Of a DNA stretch of 64,000 bases, positions 36,458 through 44,830 are shown one piece after another (position 1 is the first letter of the stretch; each line of letters opens with the position of its first letter). Source of the stretch: Jiulongibacter sp024742395 (GTDB taxonomy: Bacteria > Bacteroidota > Bacteroidia > Cytophagales > Spirosomataceae); assembly GCA_965249455.1 (NCBI GenBank), contig OZ252236.1, positions 4,960,001-5,024,000 on the forward strand. The letters run 5' to 3'. The position numbers were made by a program, and so were the translations under genes. Under the pieces are notes generated by a model. It worked only from the letters and a program-made list of their open reading frames with translations, was not told the DNA's origin and did not search any database.

Positions 36458-37825
36458 AGTGTAATTACCTATCGGAAGGTTTATTTGAACCGTTGTGCCG
36501 GAATTTAATTCTGACTTTACTACGAGCGTTCCATTGTGAATTCTAACAATATTTCTACTTAGCGGCAAACCAATTCCGTAACCTTCATAGCTAGTAGTAT
36601 TAGATGCCCTGAAATATGGATCGTAAATGTAGCCCATTTCGTTTTCAGGGATTCCAATTCCCCGGTCTTTCACAATAATAAAGACCTCATCCTCTGTGGC
36701 TCCTAAAGCTATATAGACAACATCATTGTTGGAGTACTTACAGGCATTTATCAGAATATTAGAGAGTGCAAGGTGTAGCAATTGCTCATTACCCTTTACT
36801 TTCAGTTTTTCAGGATTCTCAGGCAGCAGGCTAAAATCGATGCTTATTTTGTTTCCTACATCAATCTCCTGAAGAGTCTGTTTCACATCCAGAATTAACT
36901 GATCTATTCTTATTTTCTCAAACTTCTGTGATTTACCATCAAAGCCCGTTCTGGCCAAGTAAAGCAAGGCTTTGGTCTTTTTATCCAGTTTTTCGGCTTC
37001 CAGCAATATTTTATTAAGAGAGCGTTTATAGTGCTCTGCCTCCCTTTCCTTAGACAGTACTAAATCAGCTTCACCTATAATACTGGTAAGAGGTGTGTTC
37101 AGCTCGTGTGAAGCATTACTAATGAAATTCTTCTGAGTTTCGAAGGAAGTCTCCAATCTATTCAGCATATCATTGAAAGTATGCCTAAGATCGCTCAAAG
37201 GATCATCCAGCCTCGGTTCCTCCAGCCTTAGATGGAGATTTTCGGAGCCAATTTGCTGAACTTCACTAACAATTTTCTTTATCGGGCGAATGATCGTTTT
37301 AGAGGTAACAAAAGAGAAAAATACGATCCATAGTATCCCTATTATGAATGAGGTTATTAATAGGTTTTTTAAATACACGATGTGATGAGAATAAAAATAG
37401 TTTTCTGCAGAAACTACCACAACGTAGCGTTCTCCCTGACCTGTTTGATATAATATACCTGAAAAGAAAGCATGCCCCAGGTTGTCGTTCCCAAAACCAT
37501 CTTCTAAAACAATATCTATTAGGCCTTCAGGTAAAACAGTCTGAAGACTATCTCTTGACTCCTCCAGATCGTTGACAGGAATCAAATACTCTATCTGATT
37601 AGGAAGCTTCTCTAAATACTCCTGCCCTACTTCTTTGATACTGTTAACATCATTGGGATTTTCCAATTTTATTTTTGCAGTAATCGCCGCCCTTATTTCT
37701 AGTCTCTTATAAAAATCAGTGTAGGCATATCTGGAAATAGAATAGTAAATAAATGCACTAAAAAGCACTGTGTACAGCACAAAGACTGATATAAATAAAT
37801 AAATGATTCGATTATGAATTTTCAT
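36452..37825 (-). CDS. Sensor histidine kinase of OmpR-type two-component system
   Basis: 457 aa: TM1 near residues 8-28, a periplasmic sensor of ~125 residues without a recognised domain, TM2, HAMP, HisKA (NASHELNTPLTSIIGEAD) and HATPase (N box LSNILINACKYS, DRGIGIP, GYGIGLPLSRNI). Its ATG overlaps the regulator stop (TAATG). It phosphorylates the response regulator encoded just upstream. The periplasmic domain suggests envelope stimulus sensing. Confidence 0.95.
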   Translation of the reverse strand: MKIHNRIIYLFISVFVLYTVLFSAFIYYSISRYAYTDFYKRLEIRAAITAKIKLENPNDVNSIKEVGQEYLEKLPNQIEYLIPVNDLEESRDSLQTVLPEGLIDIVLEDGFGNDNLGHAFFSGILYQTGQGERYVVVVSAENYFYSHHIVYLKNLLITSFIIGILWIVFFSFVTSKTIIRPIKKIVSEVQQIGSENLHLRLEEPRLDDPLSDLRHTFNDMLNRLETSFETQKNFISNASHELNTPLTSIIGEADLVLSKEREAEHYKRSLNKILLEAEKLDKKTKALLYLARTGFDGKSQKFEKIRIDQLILDVKQTLQEIDVGNKISIDFSLLPENPEKLKVKGNEQLLHLALSNILINACKYSNNDVVYIALGATEDEVFIIVKDRGIGIPENEMGYIYDPYFRASNTTSYEGYGIGLPLSRNIVRIHNGTLVVKSELNSGTTVQINLPIGNYTF

Positions 37826-38520
37826 TATTCCTGCTTCAAAACATAGCCCATTCCAATGACCGTATGTATTACTTTTCCAGAGCCGTATTTATCGAGTTTT
37901 TTCCGAAGGTAGTTCACATAAACGTCTACCACGTTTGTACCAATATCAAAGTTGATCCCCCATACTTCATCAAGCAAACTGCTTCGTGACAATACCTTTC
38001 TGGGGTTCTTTATAAACATGTGCAAAAGCCTGTATTCCGTGGAGGTAAGAGAAATTTCTACTCCACCTCGCTTCACTGTTTTTGAGTCATCATTCAGTTC
38101 AATATCAGCAAACTGATAGGTTGTTTCCTGTTCAATAGTCTGACCCGAAGTATATTCTCTACGCCGCAACAATGTCCTTATTCTGGCTTTCAGCTCAATT
38201 AATTTAAAGGGCTTTGCAAGATAATCGTCGGCTCCGCTATCAAGACCCAGAACCACATTTTCTGCACTACCGAGAGCAGTTAACATTAAAACCGGTAAGT
38301 CAATAAAACCCTCGCCTTTAATTTTTTTGCACACCTCCAGGCCATTCATAAAAGGCAGGAGTATATCAAGTAAAACCAAATCTATTGTCGTGCTTTTTAT
38401 AGCCGCAATCCCCTGCAAACCATCCTTGACATGCAAAACCTCATATCCTTCCTCTTCAAGGCCGGTTTTAATAAAATCGGCTACACCCTCCTCGTCTTCA
38501 ATTAATAGAATTTGGTACAT
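37825..38520 (-). CDS. OmpR/PhoB-family response regulator
   Basis: 231 aa: receiver with DLVLLDILLP phosphoacceptor Asp and the conserved Lys in DDYLAKPF, then a winged-helix domain (LTSTEYRLLHMFIKNPRKVLSRSSLLDEVWG, split by a beta hairpin; VDVYVNYLRKKLDK). Its own promoter region has two ATTAGAA boxes 11 bp apart at 38578-38595, the same element found upstream of both UspA-like genes, so autoregulation and a three-promoter regulon are likely. Confidence 0.95.
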   Translation of the reverse strand: MYQILLIEDEEGVADFIKTGLEEEGYEVLHVKDGLQGIAAIKSTTIDLVLLDILLPFMNGLEVCKKIKGEGFIDLPVLMLTALGSAENVVLGLDSGADDYLAKPFKLIELKARIRTLLRRREYTSGQTIEQETTYQFADIELNDDSKTVKRGGVEISLTSTEYRLLHMFIKNPRKVLSRSSLLDEVWGINFDIGTNVVDVYVNYLRKKLDKYGSGKVIHTVIGMGYVLKQE

Positions 38521-38577
38521 TAGAATTCGTTTAAAACTAAAATTACCTGTAAGGCATAAATATAAGCCAGTTCCTAG

Positions 38578-38595
38578 ATTAGAATTAAATTAGAA
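38578..38595 (-). promoter_or_regulatory. OmpR-type box pair upstream of the response-regulator gene
   Basis: ATTAGAATTAAATTAGAA: two ATTAGAA boxes exactly 11 bp apart, matching cores in the two UspA-like promoters; 58 bp from the start codon. Confidence 0.55.
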
Positions 38596-38667
38596 TTTAC
38601 AAGCCCTAGCCCATTCATTCTTAAATCAGAAGCAATTAGATATGCTTGCAAAGTGTGAACCCAAAAA

Positions 38668-40071
38668 CTATTTAAGATTTAACATCCACTCTGTCATATA
38701 CTTCATCACCTCCGGAGACATTGTTTGATCTATTTTTTCGTATTCTGACATTGCACCTGTTTCACACTCTTGAAAAAGGTGGTTTAAACCTTTAAATTCT
38801 TTAATAGTAACCTGTTTATTTCCACCATCTTGTAAGGCATGTTCAATGGCCTTCAGGTTTCTTTCTGCTGGCACCTGTACATCCATCGAGCCATTAATGG
38901 CTAAAACTGGCACCGCTACTTTTTTCAAATATTCCTTAGGCTCATGGAAAATAAAATATGACCACCATGGAGAAAGAAACTGTGGAAGTTGAGCATTCAG
39001 GAATTCCTCTTCACTCATTTTGGCGGGCTTTAAGTCGGGTCTTGCCTTTAGCTCTTCTCTGAAAAGCCTGGAGAGTTCCTCCTTCCTCTGACTCATGTCT
39101 TTATATGTCTCTGCTACGTTAAAAATCTTCTTAGCAAAGGCCGTTTCAACTTCCAGATCTGTTTCACTTAATCCACTGGTTTTTCCAATTAACTTTGTTT
39201 GATCCAACAGAATTTCTTTACCTGAAACACCGGGACCAGCCATTAACACAAGGAAATCAACTTCGTCAGTATAAGTGGCTGTAACAGGTGCAATAAGACC
39301 TCCTTCGGAGTGACCTGCCAACCCAATTTTAGAATGAGATAAATCGGGCCTGCTTTTTACAAATTCTACTGCCGCTGCCGCATCTTTAGCAAAATCAAGT
39401 GAGGTAGACTGGTGAAAACTACCTCCGGACTCTCCGGTACCCCGGTCGTCATACCTCAATACCGATATCCCGGCTCTGGTCAGCTGGTCTGCTAAAACAA
39501 AGAATGGCTTATGGCCCATAAACTCTTCATCGCGATTTTGCGGGCCACTACCTGTAATAAGTATGACTAAAGGAGCTCCTTTTGTGCTGTTAAAAGGAGT
39601 GGTAAGTGTGCCAGCTAATTCAAAATCGCCGCCTCCTTTAAAGGAAACAAACTCTTCTTTATATGGGTAGGGTTTCACCGGCTCCTGTGGCCTTTTCACA
39701 AGGGTCTTTGCTATTTCTTTTCTGCTTAAGTTTAATGGAAAACTCATGCCTCTTTGAGTAAATGTTCCGGAAATGCTATCCTTAGAGAAGAGCTCTCCTT
39801 CATATTGTGCACCTAAAGCCGTCAGTTCTAAAAATAATTGAGAATCCTCAAAGCTCGCTTTGGAAACAGGAATTCCAAAAGCCTTCTGATCAGGACTGTC
39901 AAGCGTAGCTTTTAAAGCTTCCCCTTCCTTATTGAAGTTAAAGTCAATTCTTAGTTCAGTGCCTTGCACTTTCAACAGCCCGTGCCATTTTCCTGAAATA
40001 TCCTGAGCATACAGGCCATAAGAAGTGAGCAAAAGTATTAAAGCGGCAAAAAGTGTTTTCGTCTTTTTCAT
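38668..40071 (-). CDS. Secreted alpha/beta hydrolase with N-terminal beta domain
   Basis: Signal peptide ending near YGLYAQ; residues ~25-125 form a beta domain (GKWHGLLKVQGTELRIDFNF) found before many Bacteroidota esterases; the hydrolase domain follows, with GSGPQNRDEE, DDRGTGES and the elbow GHSEGG. The triad is completed by an Asp in INGSMDVQVP and His in GLNHLFQ. 467 aa. Substrate unknown; likely an esterase or peptidase of the cell envelope. Confidence 0.88.
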   Translation of the reverse strand: MKKTKTLFAALILLLTSYGLYAQDISGKWHGLLKVQGTELRIDFNFNKEGEALKATLDSPDQKAFGIPVSKASFEDSQLFLELTALGAQYEGELFSKDSISGTFTQRGMSFPLNLSRKEIAKTLVKRPQEPVKPYPYKEEFVSFKGGGDFELAGTLTTPFNSTKGAPLVILITGSGPQNRDEEFMGHKPFFVLADQLTRAGISVLRYDDRGTGESGGSFHQSTSLDFAKDAAAAVEFVKSRPDLSHSKIGLAGHSEGGLIAPVTATYTDEVDFLVLMAGPGVSGKEILLDQTKLIGKTSGLSETDLEVETAFAKKIFNVAETYKDMSQRKEELSRLFREELKARPDLKPAKMSEEEFLNAQLPQFLSPWWSYFIFHEPKEYLKKVAVPVLAINGSMDVQVPAERNLKAIEHALQDGGNKQVTIKEFKGLNHLFQECETGAMSEYEKIDQTMSPEVMKYMTEWMLNLK

Positions 40072-40154
40072 GTAATCTTTTTTCAGTTAGTCGCAGAACA
40101 TGATGGAAGATCACATAATATATTGAAAATTTCTTGCATGGAGAAATCGATTGT

Positions 40155-40480
40155 TCTTCGTTTTACCCACCCCGGCCTGCGGCCACCCCTCCAGGGAGGG
40201 GATTTTTATTTCCTTTTTTTTCTGTCAGCCTACTCTTCGATTTTGCCCACCCTGGCATGTGGCGACTCCTCCGGGAAGGGAATTTTGTTATTTTACTTTT
40301 TTTGTTCTCTATTAGCTGACTCTTCGATATAACCCACCCCGGCCTGCGGCCACCCCTCCGAGGAGGGGGTTTTTATTACCTTTTTTTTCTGTCAGGCCAC
40401 TCTTCGATTTTGCCCACCTTTGCCCGTGGCCACCCCCTCTGAGGAGGGGATTTTGTTATTTTACTTTTTTTGCATTGAGC
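40155..40480. repeat. Tandem array of four ~80-bp GC-rich hairpin repeats
   Basis: Units start with TCTTCG at 40155, 40234, 40321 and 40401 (79, 87 and 80 bp apart; a fifth TCTTCG at 40481 is inside the next gene). Each holds CCCACCCCGGCCTGCGGCCA-like and CCCCTCC..GGAGGGG stem-loop sequence then a T-rich tail. Units 1 and 3 share one tail (..CCTTTTTTTTCTGTCAG), units 2 and 4 another (..TTTTGTTATTTTACTTTTTTTG), so a two-unit block was duplicated. Short frames inside are not genes. The array runs into the last codons of the serine hydrolase. Confidence 0.85.
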
Positions 40481-42006
40481 TCTTCGAACCAGAAATCGTC
40501 ATTAGGAACTGTAAATTCAATGCCTGTTACTTTTTGCGAAGCATCTGTGGTGAATTTGACCAAACCAAAGCTGAACCATGGATGACTTTTATAGAAATTA
40601 ATTTGATACGTATCATAATGCCAATGGCTCAAACTGGCTTTTAGCGACTCTGTGTGCATAAAATCAATCTCAAGAGTATTACCGCTCAACTTTCTAACTT
40701 TAATTTCCCCATATAAATCACTTAGATAAGTACCTACCAAGTCTTCCATTGCTACTAAAGGCTGAGTAGAAGTTTGTCTGGTATTTTTAAGGTCTTCTAT
40801 TCGGGTATCAGATTTTATAAAGCTGTCTCTTCGGGCTAAATCTTCTTTTGACCAGTCTCTTTCTTGCCTGCCTAAAAAGGCGTCAAAAACATAGGCAGGA
40901 ATAGAGCCTATGGGGGCTTTCAGACCATTTGTTAAAACAATGACGCCTAAATTTTCCTCCGGAAGCATATTAATAGAGGATATCATTCCGTCATAGCCGC
41001 CGGTATGGTAAATTCTTAACTTACCATGATAATCTCTAATAAACCAGCCCAAACCATACCCGGCGAACCTGGCACCATAGGGATTCGATGTAGTTCTGTC
41101 TATTGCAAATGCATTATGTAGGTTCCAGAGATTATTTCTGGTAGCCGCAGTAAACAAGGTATCTGAACCTACTACGCCATTCTTTAGATTAAATATGAGC
41201 CATTTACTTAAATCCTTTACATTCGAAAATAACCCGCCGGTTGAAGCAATTTCTTCCCAGGAGGTTAAACCGATAGCCTGATGCAGCGTATCGCCATAAA
41301 GTGCATGTGGAGTGGCTACATTCCCTGCCGCTTCAATTTGAGGAACATTAACAAAGGTTCTGTTCATCTGTAAAGGGTCAAGAATCTTTTCTTTTACATT
41401 CTCATACCAGGTTTTGCCTGTGATGGTTTTAATGACCTCTCCGGCGGTTATAAACATAACATTGGAATAACCGTAGCCATCTCTGAAACCATAATCGGGC
41501 TTTAAATAACGTATGTTTTTTATGATTTGCTCAGCACTAAAATCAGCATTATACCACATTATGTCACCACTAAATGTGCCTAAACCAGCTCTATGGCTAA
41601 GCAAATCTTCAATAGTGGTATTCTCACTCACAAAATCATCATAAAGAGCAAAGTATGGCAAATACTTTCTAACCTTATCTGTCCATTGAACCTTACCTTC
41701 CTGCACTAAAATACCCATAATGGCAGAGGTAAAAGCCTTTGAATTAGAGGCAATAGCAAAGTTTGTTTCTTTAGTAATTGGCACATTTTTACCTGTAACC
41801 TGAGTGCCGTAACCTTTGGCAAAAACCAACTGGCCATCCTTTACTATTCCAATGCTCATGCCAGGCACACCCCATTCTTTTTGGGCTTTATTGAAGTAAA
41901 CATCCAGTTTCTTGAAATCAACTTTTTGCTGTGCCACCAGCTGCGAAGACAAGAAGAGCGAAAAGATGAAAAGGTATGTTGGCTTAAATATTTGTTTTTT
42001 TAGCAT
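40456..42006 (-). CDS. Secreted serine hydrolase, class C beta-lactamase fold
   Basis: 516 aa with signal peptide ending LVAQ. SNSK (Ser87, Lys90), YSN in GYGYSNVM and HTGG in RIYHTGGYDG are the three catalytic motifs. A ~110-residue C-terminal beta domain (DLVGTYLSDLYGEIKVRKL) is typical of Bacteroidota homologues. The last ~10 codons (EELNAKKVK) are formed by the neighbouring tandem repeat, so the original C-terminus may have been altered by the array. Confidence 0.9.
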   Translation of the reverse strand: MLKKQIFKPTYLFIFSLFLSSQLVAQQKVDFKKLDVYFNKAQKEWGVPGMSIGIVKDGQLVFAKGYGTQVTGKNVPITKETNFAIASNSKAFTSAIMGILVQEGKVQWTDKVRKYLPYFALYDDFVSENTTIEDLLSHRAGLGTFSGDIMWYNADFSAEQIIKNIRYLKPDYGFRDGYGYSNVMFITAGEVIKTITGKTWYENVKEKILDPLQMNRTFVNVPQIEAAGNVATPHALYGDTLHQAIGLTSWEEIASTGGLFSNVKDLSKWLIFNLKNGVVGSDTLFTAATRNNLWNLHNAFAIDRTTSNPYGARFAGYGLGWFIRDYHGKLRIYHTGGYDGMISSINMLPEENLGVIVLTNGLKAPIGSIPAYVFDAFLGRQERDWSKEDLARRDSFIKSDTRIEDLKNTRQTSTQPLVAMEDLVGTYLSDLYGEIKVRKLSGNTLEIDFMHTESLKASLSHWHYDTYQINFYKSHPWFSFGLVKFTTDASQKVTGIEFTVPNDDFWFEELNAKKVK

Positions 42007-42193
42007 ATGAAGTGATTTTAATGTTCAATATAAAACTACCAAAAGTACTTTAGAAACACTGCTCTACATTTCTGCTTCTATTTAATACAAATTCTCTAGT
42101 ACCACTTCTATCGATCTAAAAGACTAATGCATCGAAAGTCATTCTGTACTACCAAATTATTGTCTAAGTTAGTATAAACATTAACCTATTATC

Positions 42194-43486
42194 ATGAAGA
42201 AATTAACCATCCTAAGCATCGTTTTGATGCTACTAAGCCAACTACCCCTAAGAGCCGAAATAAAAACAAATGAGCCAGTTTTGGCCTCCGGTGAATACCA
42301 TTTGATTATTGAAACTTTTGACTGGGGACCACATGTGAGTAAAGTTATCCTTTCTTTAGACTCCCAGATAGAATCCGTTAACTTTCAAGACTTTACCGTT
42401 CTTGCAAAGCGAAGTACAGATTTAGGAGAGATCCCTGCAGACCAAAGAAGTGGAAATAGGGAAGTCCTGCAAGCTTTTGTTTCAGATCAGAATGGTACAG
42501 CTGCTGCCAAAGGAAAATACATCACTCTGACACTAGCAGTGGCTCCATTTAAACCTCTTGGCTCGGCCATTCAATACTTTAGGAGCAAGGGAAACAACTG
42601 GGTAGATTACAAAATGACTATCGTACAACAATCTACCGGTCAGGTATGGAACAAAGAAAGCGGAAGAAGTATACCTATTTTAGATCAGTTTGACCTTAGT
42701 GGCAAATTCACTCACAAAGATATCAGCATGTCTTATGCTTCTTTTAAACCAAAAGAAAGAGCCGGCAAAGCACCACTACTTATCTGGCTTCATGGAGGAG
42801 GCGAAGGAGGTACAGACCCGGCGATTGCAGCCGTAGGTAATAAGGCTGTAAACTATGCCTCAGAAGAAATACAGAGCATATTTGACGGAGCTTATGTGTT
42901 AATTCCACAAGCTCCTACTTTCTGGATGAACAGCGTAGAAGGAGGTTATACCCGAGGTGATAAAAACGACATTTACAACGAAGGGCTTATGGCTCTGATT
43001 AAAGATTATGTCAGTAAAACCCCGGGAATAGACGCCAGCAGAATTTATGTAGGTGGCTGCTCAAACGGAGGCTATATGAGTTTAAAATTAATCTTGAATA
43101 ACCCGAATTATTTTGCGGCTGGCTTTATAAGTGCTTTGGCCTATTCTTCTGAGTATATTACAGATGAGCAGATAAAGAGCATCAAAAATGTGCCGATCTG
43201 GTTTGTGCAGTCTAAAGATGATAAAACCACAGATCCTGCCATTACGGTGGTGCCAGTTTACAACCGGCTAAAAAAAGCAGGAGCCTCAAATGTTCATTTT
43301 AGTTTTTATGACCATGTGGTAGATATTACCAATCAATACGGTGGAGACTCATATCACTATAACGGGCACTGGTCGTGGGTTTATCTGCATGCCAACGAAT
43401 GCCGTTTAGATTATGATGGAAAACCTGTAAAAGTAAACGGTATGTCTGTAAATATTATGCAGTGGCTTTCAGCTCAGAAAAAGTAA
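42194..43486 (+). CDS. Secreted prolyl-oligopeptidase-like esterase
   Basis: Signal peptide, a ~150-residue N-terminal beta domain, then an alpha/beta hydrolase: LLIWLHGGGEGG and elbow GGCSNGGYMS with the nucleophile Ser; Asp in SKDDKTTDP and a late His in YNGHWSWVYLHANEC. Resembles plant-wall or xylan esterases and Clostridium-type large esterases rather than true peptidases. 430 aa. A strong terminator follows at 43507-43542. Confidence 0.82.
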   Translation: MKKLTILSIVLMLLSQLPLRAEIKTNEPVLASGEYHLIIETFDWGPHVSKVILSLDSQIESVNFQDFTVLAKRSTDLGEIPADQRSGNREVLQAFVSDQNGTAAAKGKYITLTLAVAPFKPLGSAIQYFRSKGNNWVDYKMTIVQQSTGQVWNKESGRSIPILDQFDLSGKFTHKDISMSYASFKPKERAGKAPLLIWLHGGGEGGTDPAIAAVGNKAVNYASEEIQSIFDGAYVLIPQAPTFWMNSVEGGYTRGDKNDIYNEGLMALIKDYVSKTPGIDASRIYVGGCSNGGYMSLKLILNNPNYFAAGFISALAYSSEYITDEQIKSIKNVPIWFVQSKDDKTTDPAITVVPVYNRLKKAGASNVHFSFYDHVVDITNQYGGDSYHYNGHWSWVYLHANECRLDYDGKPVKVNGMSVNIMQWLSAQKK

Positions 43487-43506
43487 TATTTCAAACCAAA
43501 AATGGA

Positions 43507-43542
43507 AGAGACTATGCCTACAAATGCATGGTCTCTTTTTTT
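43507..43542 (+). terminator. Terminator of the esterase gene
   Basis: AGAGACTATGC paired with GCATGGTCTCT (one wobble), 8-nt loop and a run of seven Ts, 21 bp past the stop codon. Confidence 0.85.
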
Positions 43543-43694
43543 ATAAAAACAAATCAGAAGGTAAAAAACTAGCCTGGTATTCAAAATTATGCGTTTAGTG
43601 TTAGGAGCTCCTCAGGAGGCAGATCTAAAATGGATAATTATTCAAAAATATACATCTGATTAAATAATTCCACACTTTCTATTTCTTCGTGACC

Positions 43695-43708
43695 GGAACT
43701 AACTTTTA
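43695..43708 (+). promoter_or_regulatory. GG-N10-TA promoter-like motif (small ORF 43735)
   Basis: ACC-GGAAC-TAACT-TTTA; GG lies 40 bp before the ATG. An ATTCCACAC half-site sits 27 bp upstream (43667). Confidence 0.45.
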
Positions 43709-43734
43709 GGGTCTAAAAGAAAAACATTACAGCT

Positions 43735-43830
43735 ATGACATATTTCGACTTCTTATTAGTTCTAAGCCTTTTTGTAGGTACTTTTTTGTTTCTTAGACAG
43801 AACAAATACTCATCACGATCGGAGTCTTAG
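43735..43830 (+). CDS. Small single-span membrane protein, 31 aa
   Basis: MTYFDFLLVLSLFVGTFLFL then a polar tail RQNKYSSRSES: one hydrophobic helix with a short positive cytoplasmic end. The GGAAY-N5-TTTA motif and TTCCACAC half-site upstream are shared with the stress genes that follow, supporting it as a real gene of that group. No homologue known to me. Confidence 0.5.
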   Translation: MTYFDFLLVLSLFVGTFLFLRQNKYSSRSES

Positions 43831-43963
43831 TTCAAACCAAGCAAGAGCACAATCTCTACAGTTTTGTTCTTAAAAATCCCCAGAAGTGATTCTTCAAGGC
43901 ATTAAGCATAAGGAATGATGTTTTAATCTATAGAGTAAGACATCAACACAAATTATTACAACC

Positions 43964-44104
43964 ATGCTAATATTAACAATAACAACGCTTCTGATTTACT
44001 TAAGAGGCAAAAAGAACTCCACAACTACAGACAATACTTCTTTGGAAACCAATGACAAAGAAACAATACTCCGGAAGTTTCTTTTCTGGCAAAGATCATT
44101 TTAG
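43964..44104 (+). CDS. Small single-span membrane protein, 46 aa
   Basis: A hydrophobic N-terminal helix (MLILTITTLLIYL) then a polar segment RGKKNSTTTDNTSLETND ending in KFLFWQRSF. Its stop is 16 bp before a strong bidirectional terminator, as expected of a real last gene. It may be cotranscribed with the 31-aa ORF 133 bp upstream. Function unknown. Confidence 0.45.
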   Translation: MLILTITTLLIYLRGKKNSTTTDNTSLETNDKETILRKFLFWQRSF

Positions 44105-44120
44105 TTTCGTTAAGTGGCAT

Positions 44121-44153
44121 AAAAAAAGGGTCTGCAATGCAGTCCCTTTTTTT
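44121..44153. terminator. Bidirectional terminator
   Basis: A7-GGG-T-CTGCA/TGCAG-T-CCC-T7: a stem with one T-T mismatch flanked by A and T runs, between convergent genes ending at 44104 and 44170. Confidence 0.85.
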
Positions 44154-44169
44154 CACGCATATTTTCAAG

Positions 44170-44553
44170 TTAATCTTCAATATTTTCTTCGATCTCGTTC
44201 AATTCAGCCTTAACTTTTGCCTCAAATTCGTTCCATTCCTCTTTGGTTTTAGACCCTATCTGATTGAGATCGTTTTCCAGCTTCTCTTTTTTCACTTTCA
44301 ATTTTGCCATCGCCTCCTCTGTAGCTTCCTTAGTATTATCAGCAGCATTCTCCATCCCGTTTTCTATTTCTTGAATCTCTTCGTCTATTTCATCAATAGC
44401 TTCTTTGAGTTCTTCAGATAAACCATTTACACGGTCATCCATTTCGTCTGCTGCTTCTTCCATTCTTTCTTCAGCTCTTTCAGATTCACTTTCTGTACAA
44501 GCGGCAGCAAAAAGCAATATCCCACTTGTGAATAAAATTCCTGTTATTTTCAT
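44170..44553 (-). CDS. Coiled-coil lipoprotein
   Basis: 127 aa with lipobox FAAAC and a mature part that is almost wholly charged helix (EERMEEAADEMDDRV; EELKEAIDEIDEEIQEIE), a long coiled coil rich in Glu and Lys. Resembles outer-membrane-anchored spacer or YtxH/apolipoprotein-like stress proteins. A GG-N10-TA motif lies 44 bp upstream with a partial copy of the rpoN-region palindrome behind it. Confidence 0.7.
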   Translation of the reverse strand: MKITGILFTSGILLFAAACTESESERAEERMEEAADEMDDRVNGLSEELKEAIDEIDEEIQEIENGMENAADNTKEATEEAMAKLKVKKEKLENDLNQIGSKTKEEWNEFEAKVKAELNEIEENIED

Positions 44554-44583
44554 GATTTTTATGTTTGGTTTCGACTAAAGAAC

Positions 44584-44597
44584 TAAAGGACCGTTCC
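44584..44597 (-). promoter_or_regulatory. GG-N10-TA promoter-like motif (coiled-coil lipoprotein)
   Basis: GCC-GGAAC-GGTCC-TTTA on the minus strand; GG 44 bp from the ATG at 44553. Upstream, ATGGAATAAAACCCACACAAT resembles the 54351 palindrome. Confidence 0.45.
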
Positions 44598-44699
44598 GGC
44601 CAAAAAAGCTTGAAATCATGGAATAAAACCCACACAATGACATTTGAGTGAAATTTAATCCTCAATTTGTATAGAAGATGAAGTGCGATCGTTATTTAT

Positions 44700-44713
44700 G
44701 GAACACTTATTTA
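44700..44713 (+). promoter_or_regulatory. GG-N10-TA promoter-like motif (upstream of 44831)
   Basis: AT-GGAAC-ACTTA-TTTA; 131 bp before the start codon, the largest distance in the set, so the weakest positional support. Confidence 0.3.
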
Positions 44714-44830
44714 ACTAAACCAGTAGAAAACACGGATTTATCAAATAAACCGACAAGAAGTATTTTTAAATTTTGGGATATTTCAAGCGGTAAATTCCAT
44801 GTAAACATTGAATAAAAAAGAAAAGAAAAG

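Noticed and set aside
40155..40480. CRISPR array
   Set aside because: Units are ~80 bp adjacent tandem copies without unique spacers, and no cas genes are in the window.
40123..40644. Short open frames of 60-75 codons in the tandem-repeat region on the plus strand
   Set aside because: They read through the hairpin repeats, are Phe/Leu-biased by T-tracts, and the last one runs antisense to the serine hydrolase. Not genes.
43695..43717. ECF-sigma promoter of the GGAAC ... TCTAA type
   Set aside because: The spacing between GGAAC and TCTAA is 12 bp, too short for the ~16-17 bp of ECF promoters, and TCTAA is not shared by the other sites.
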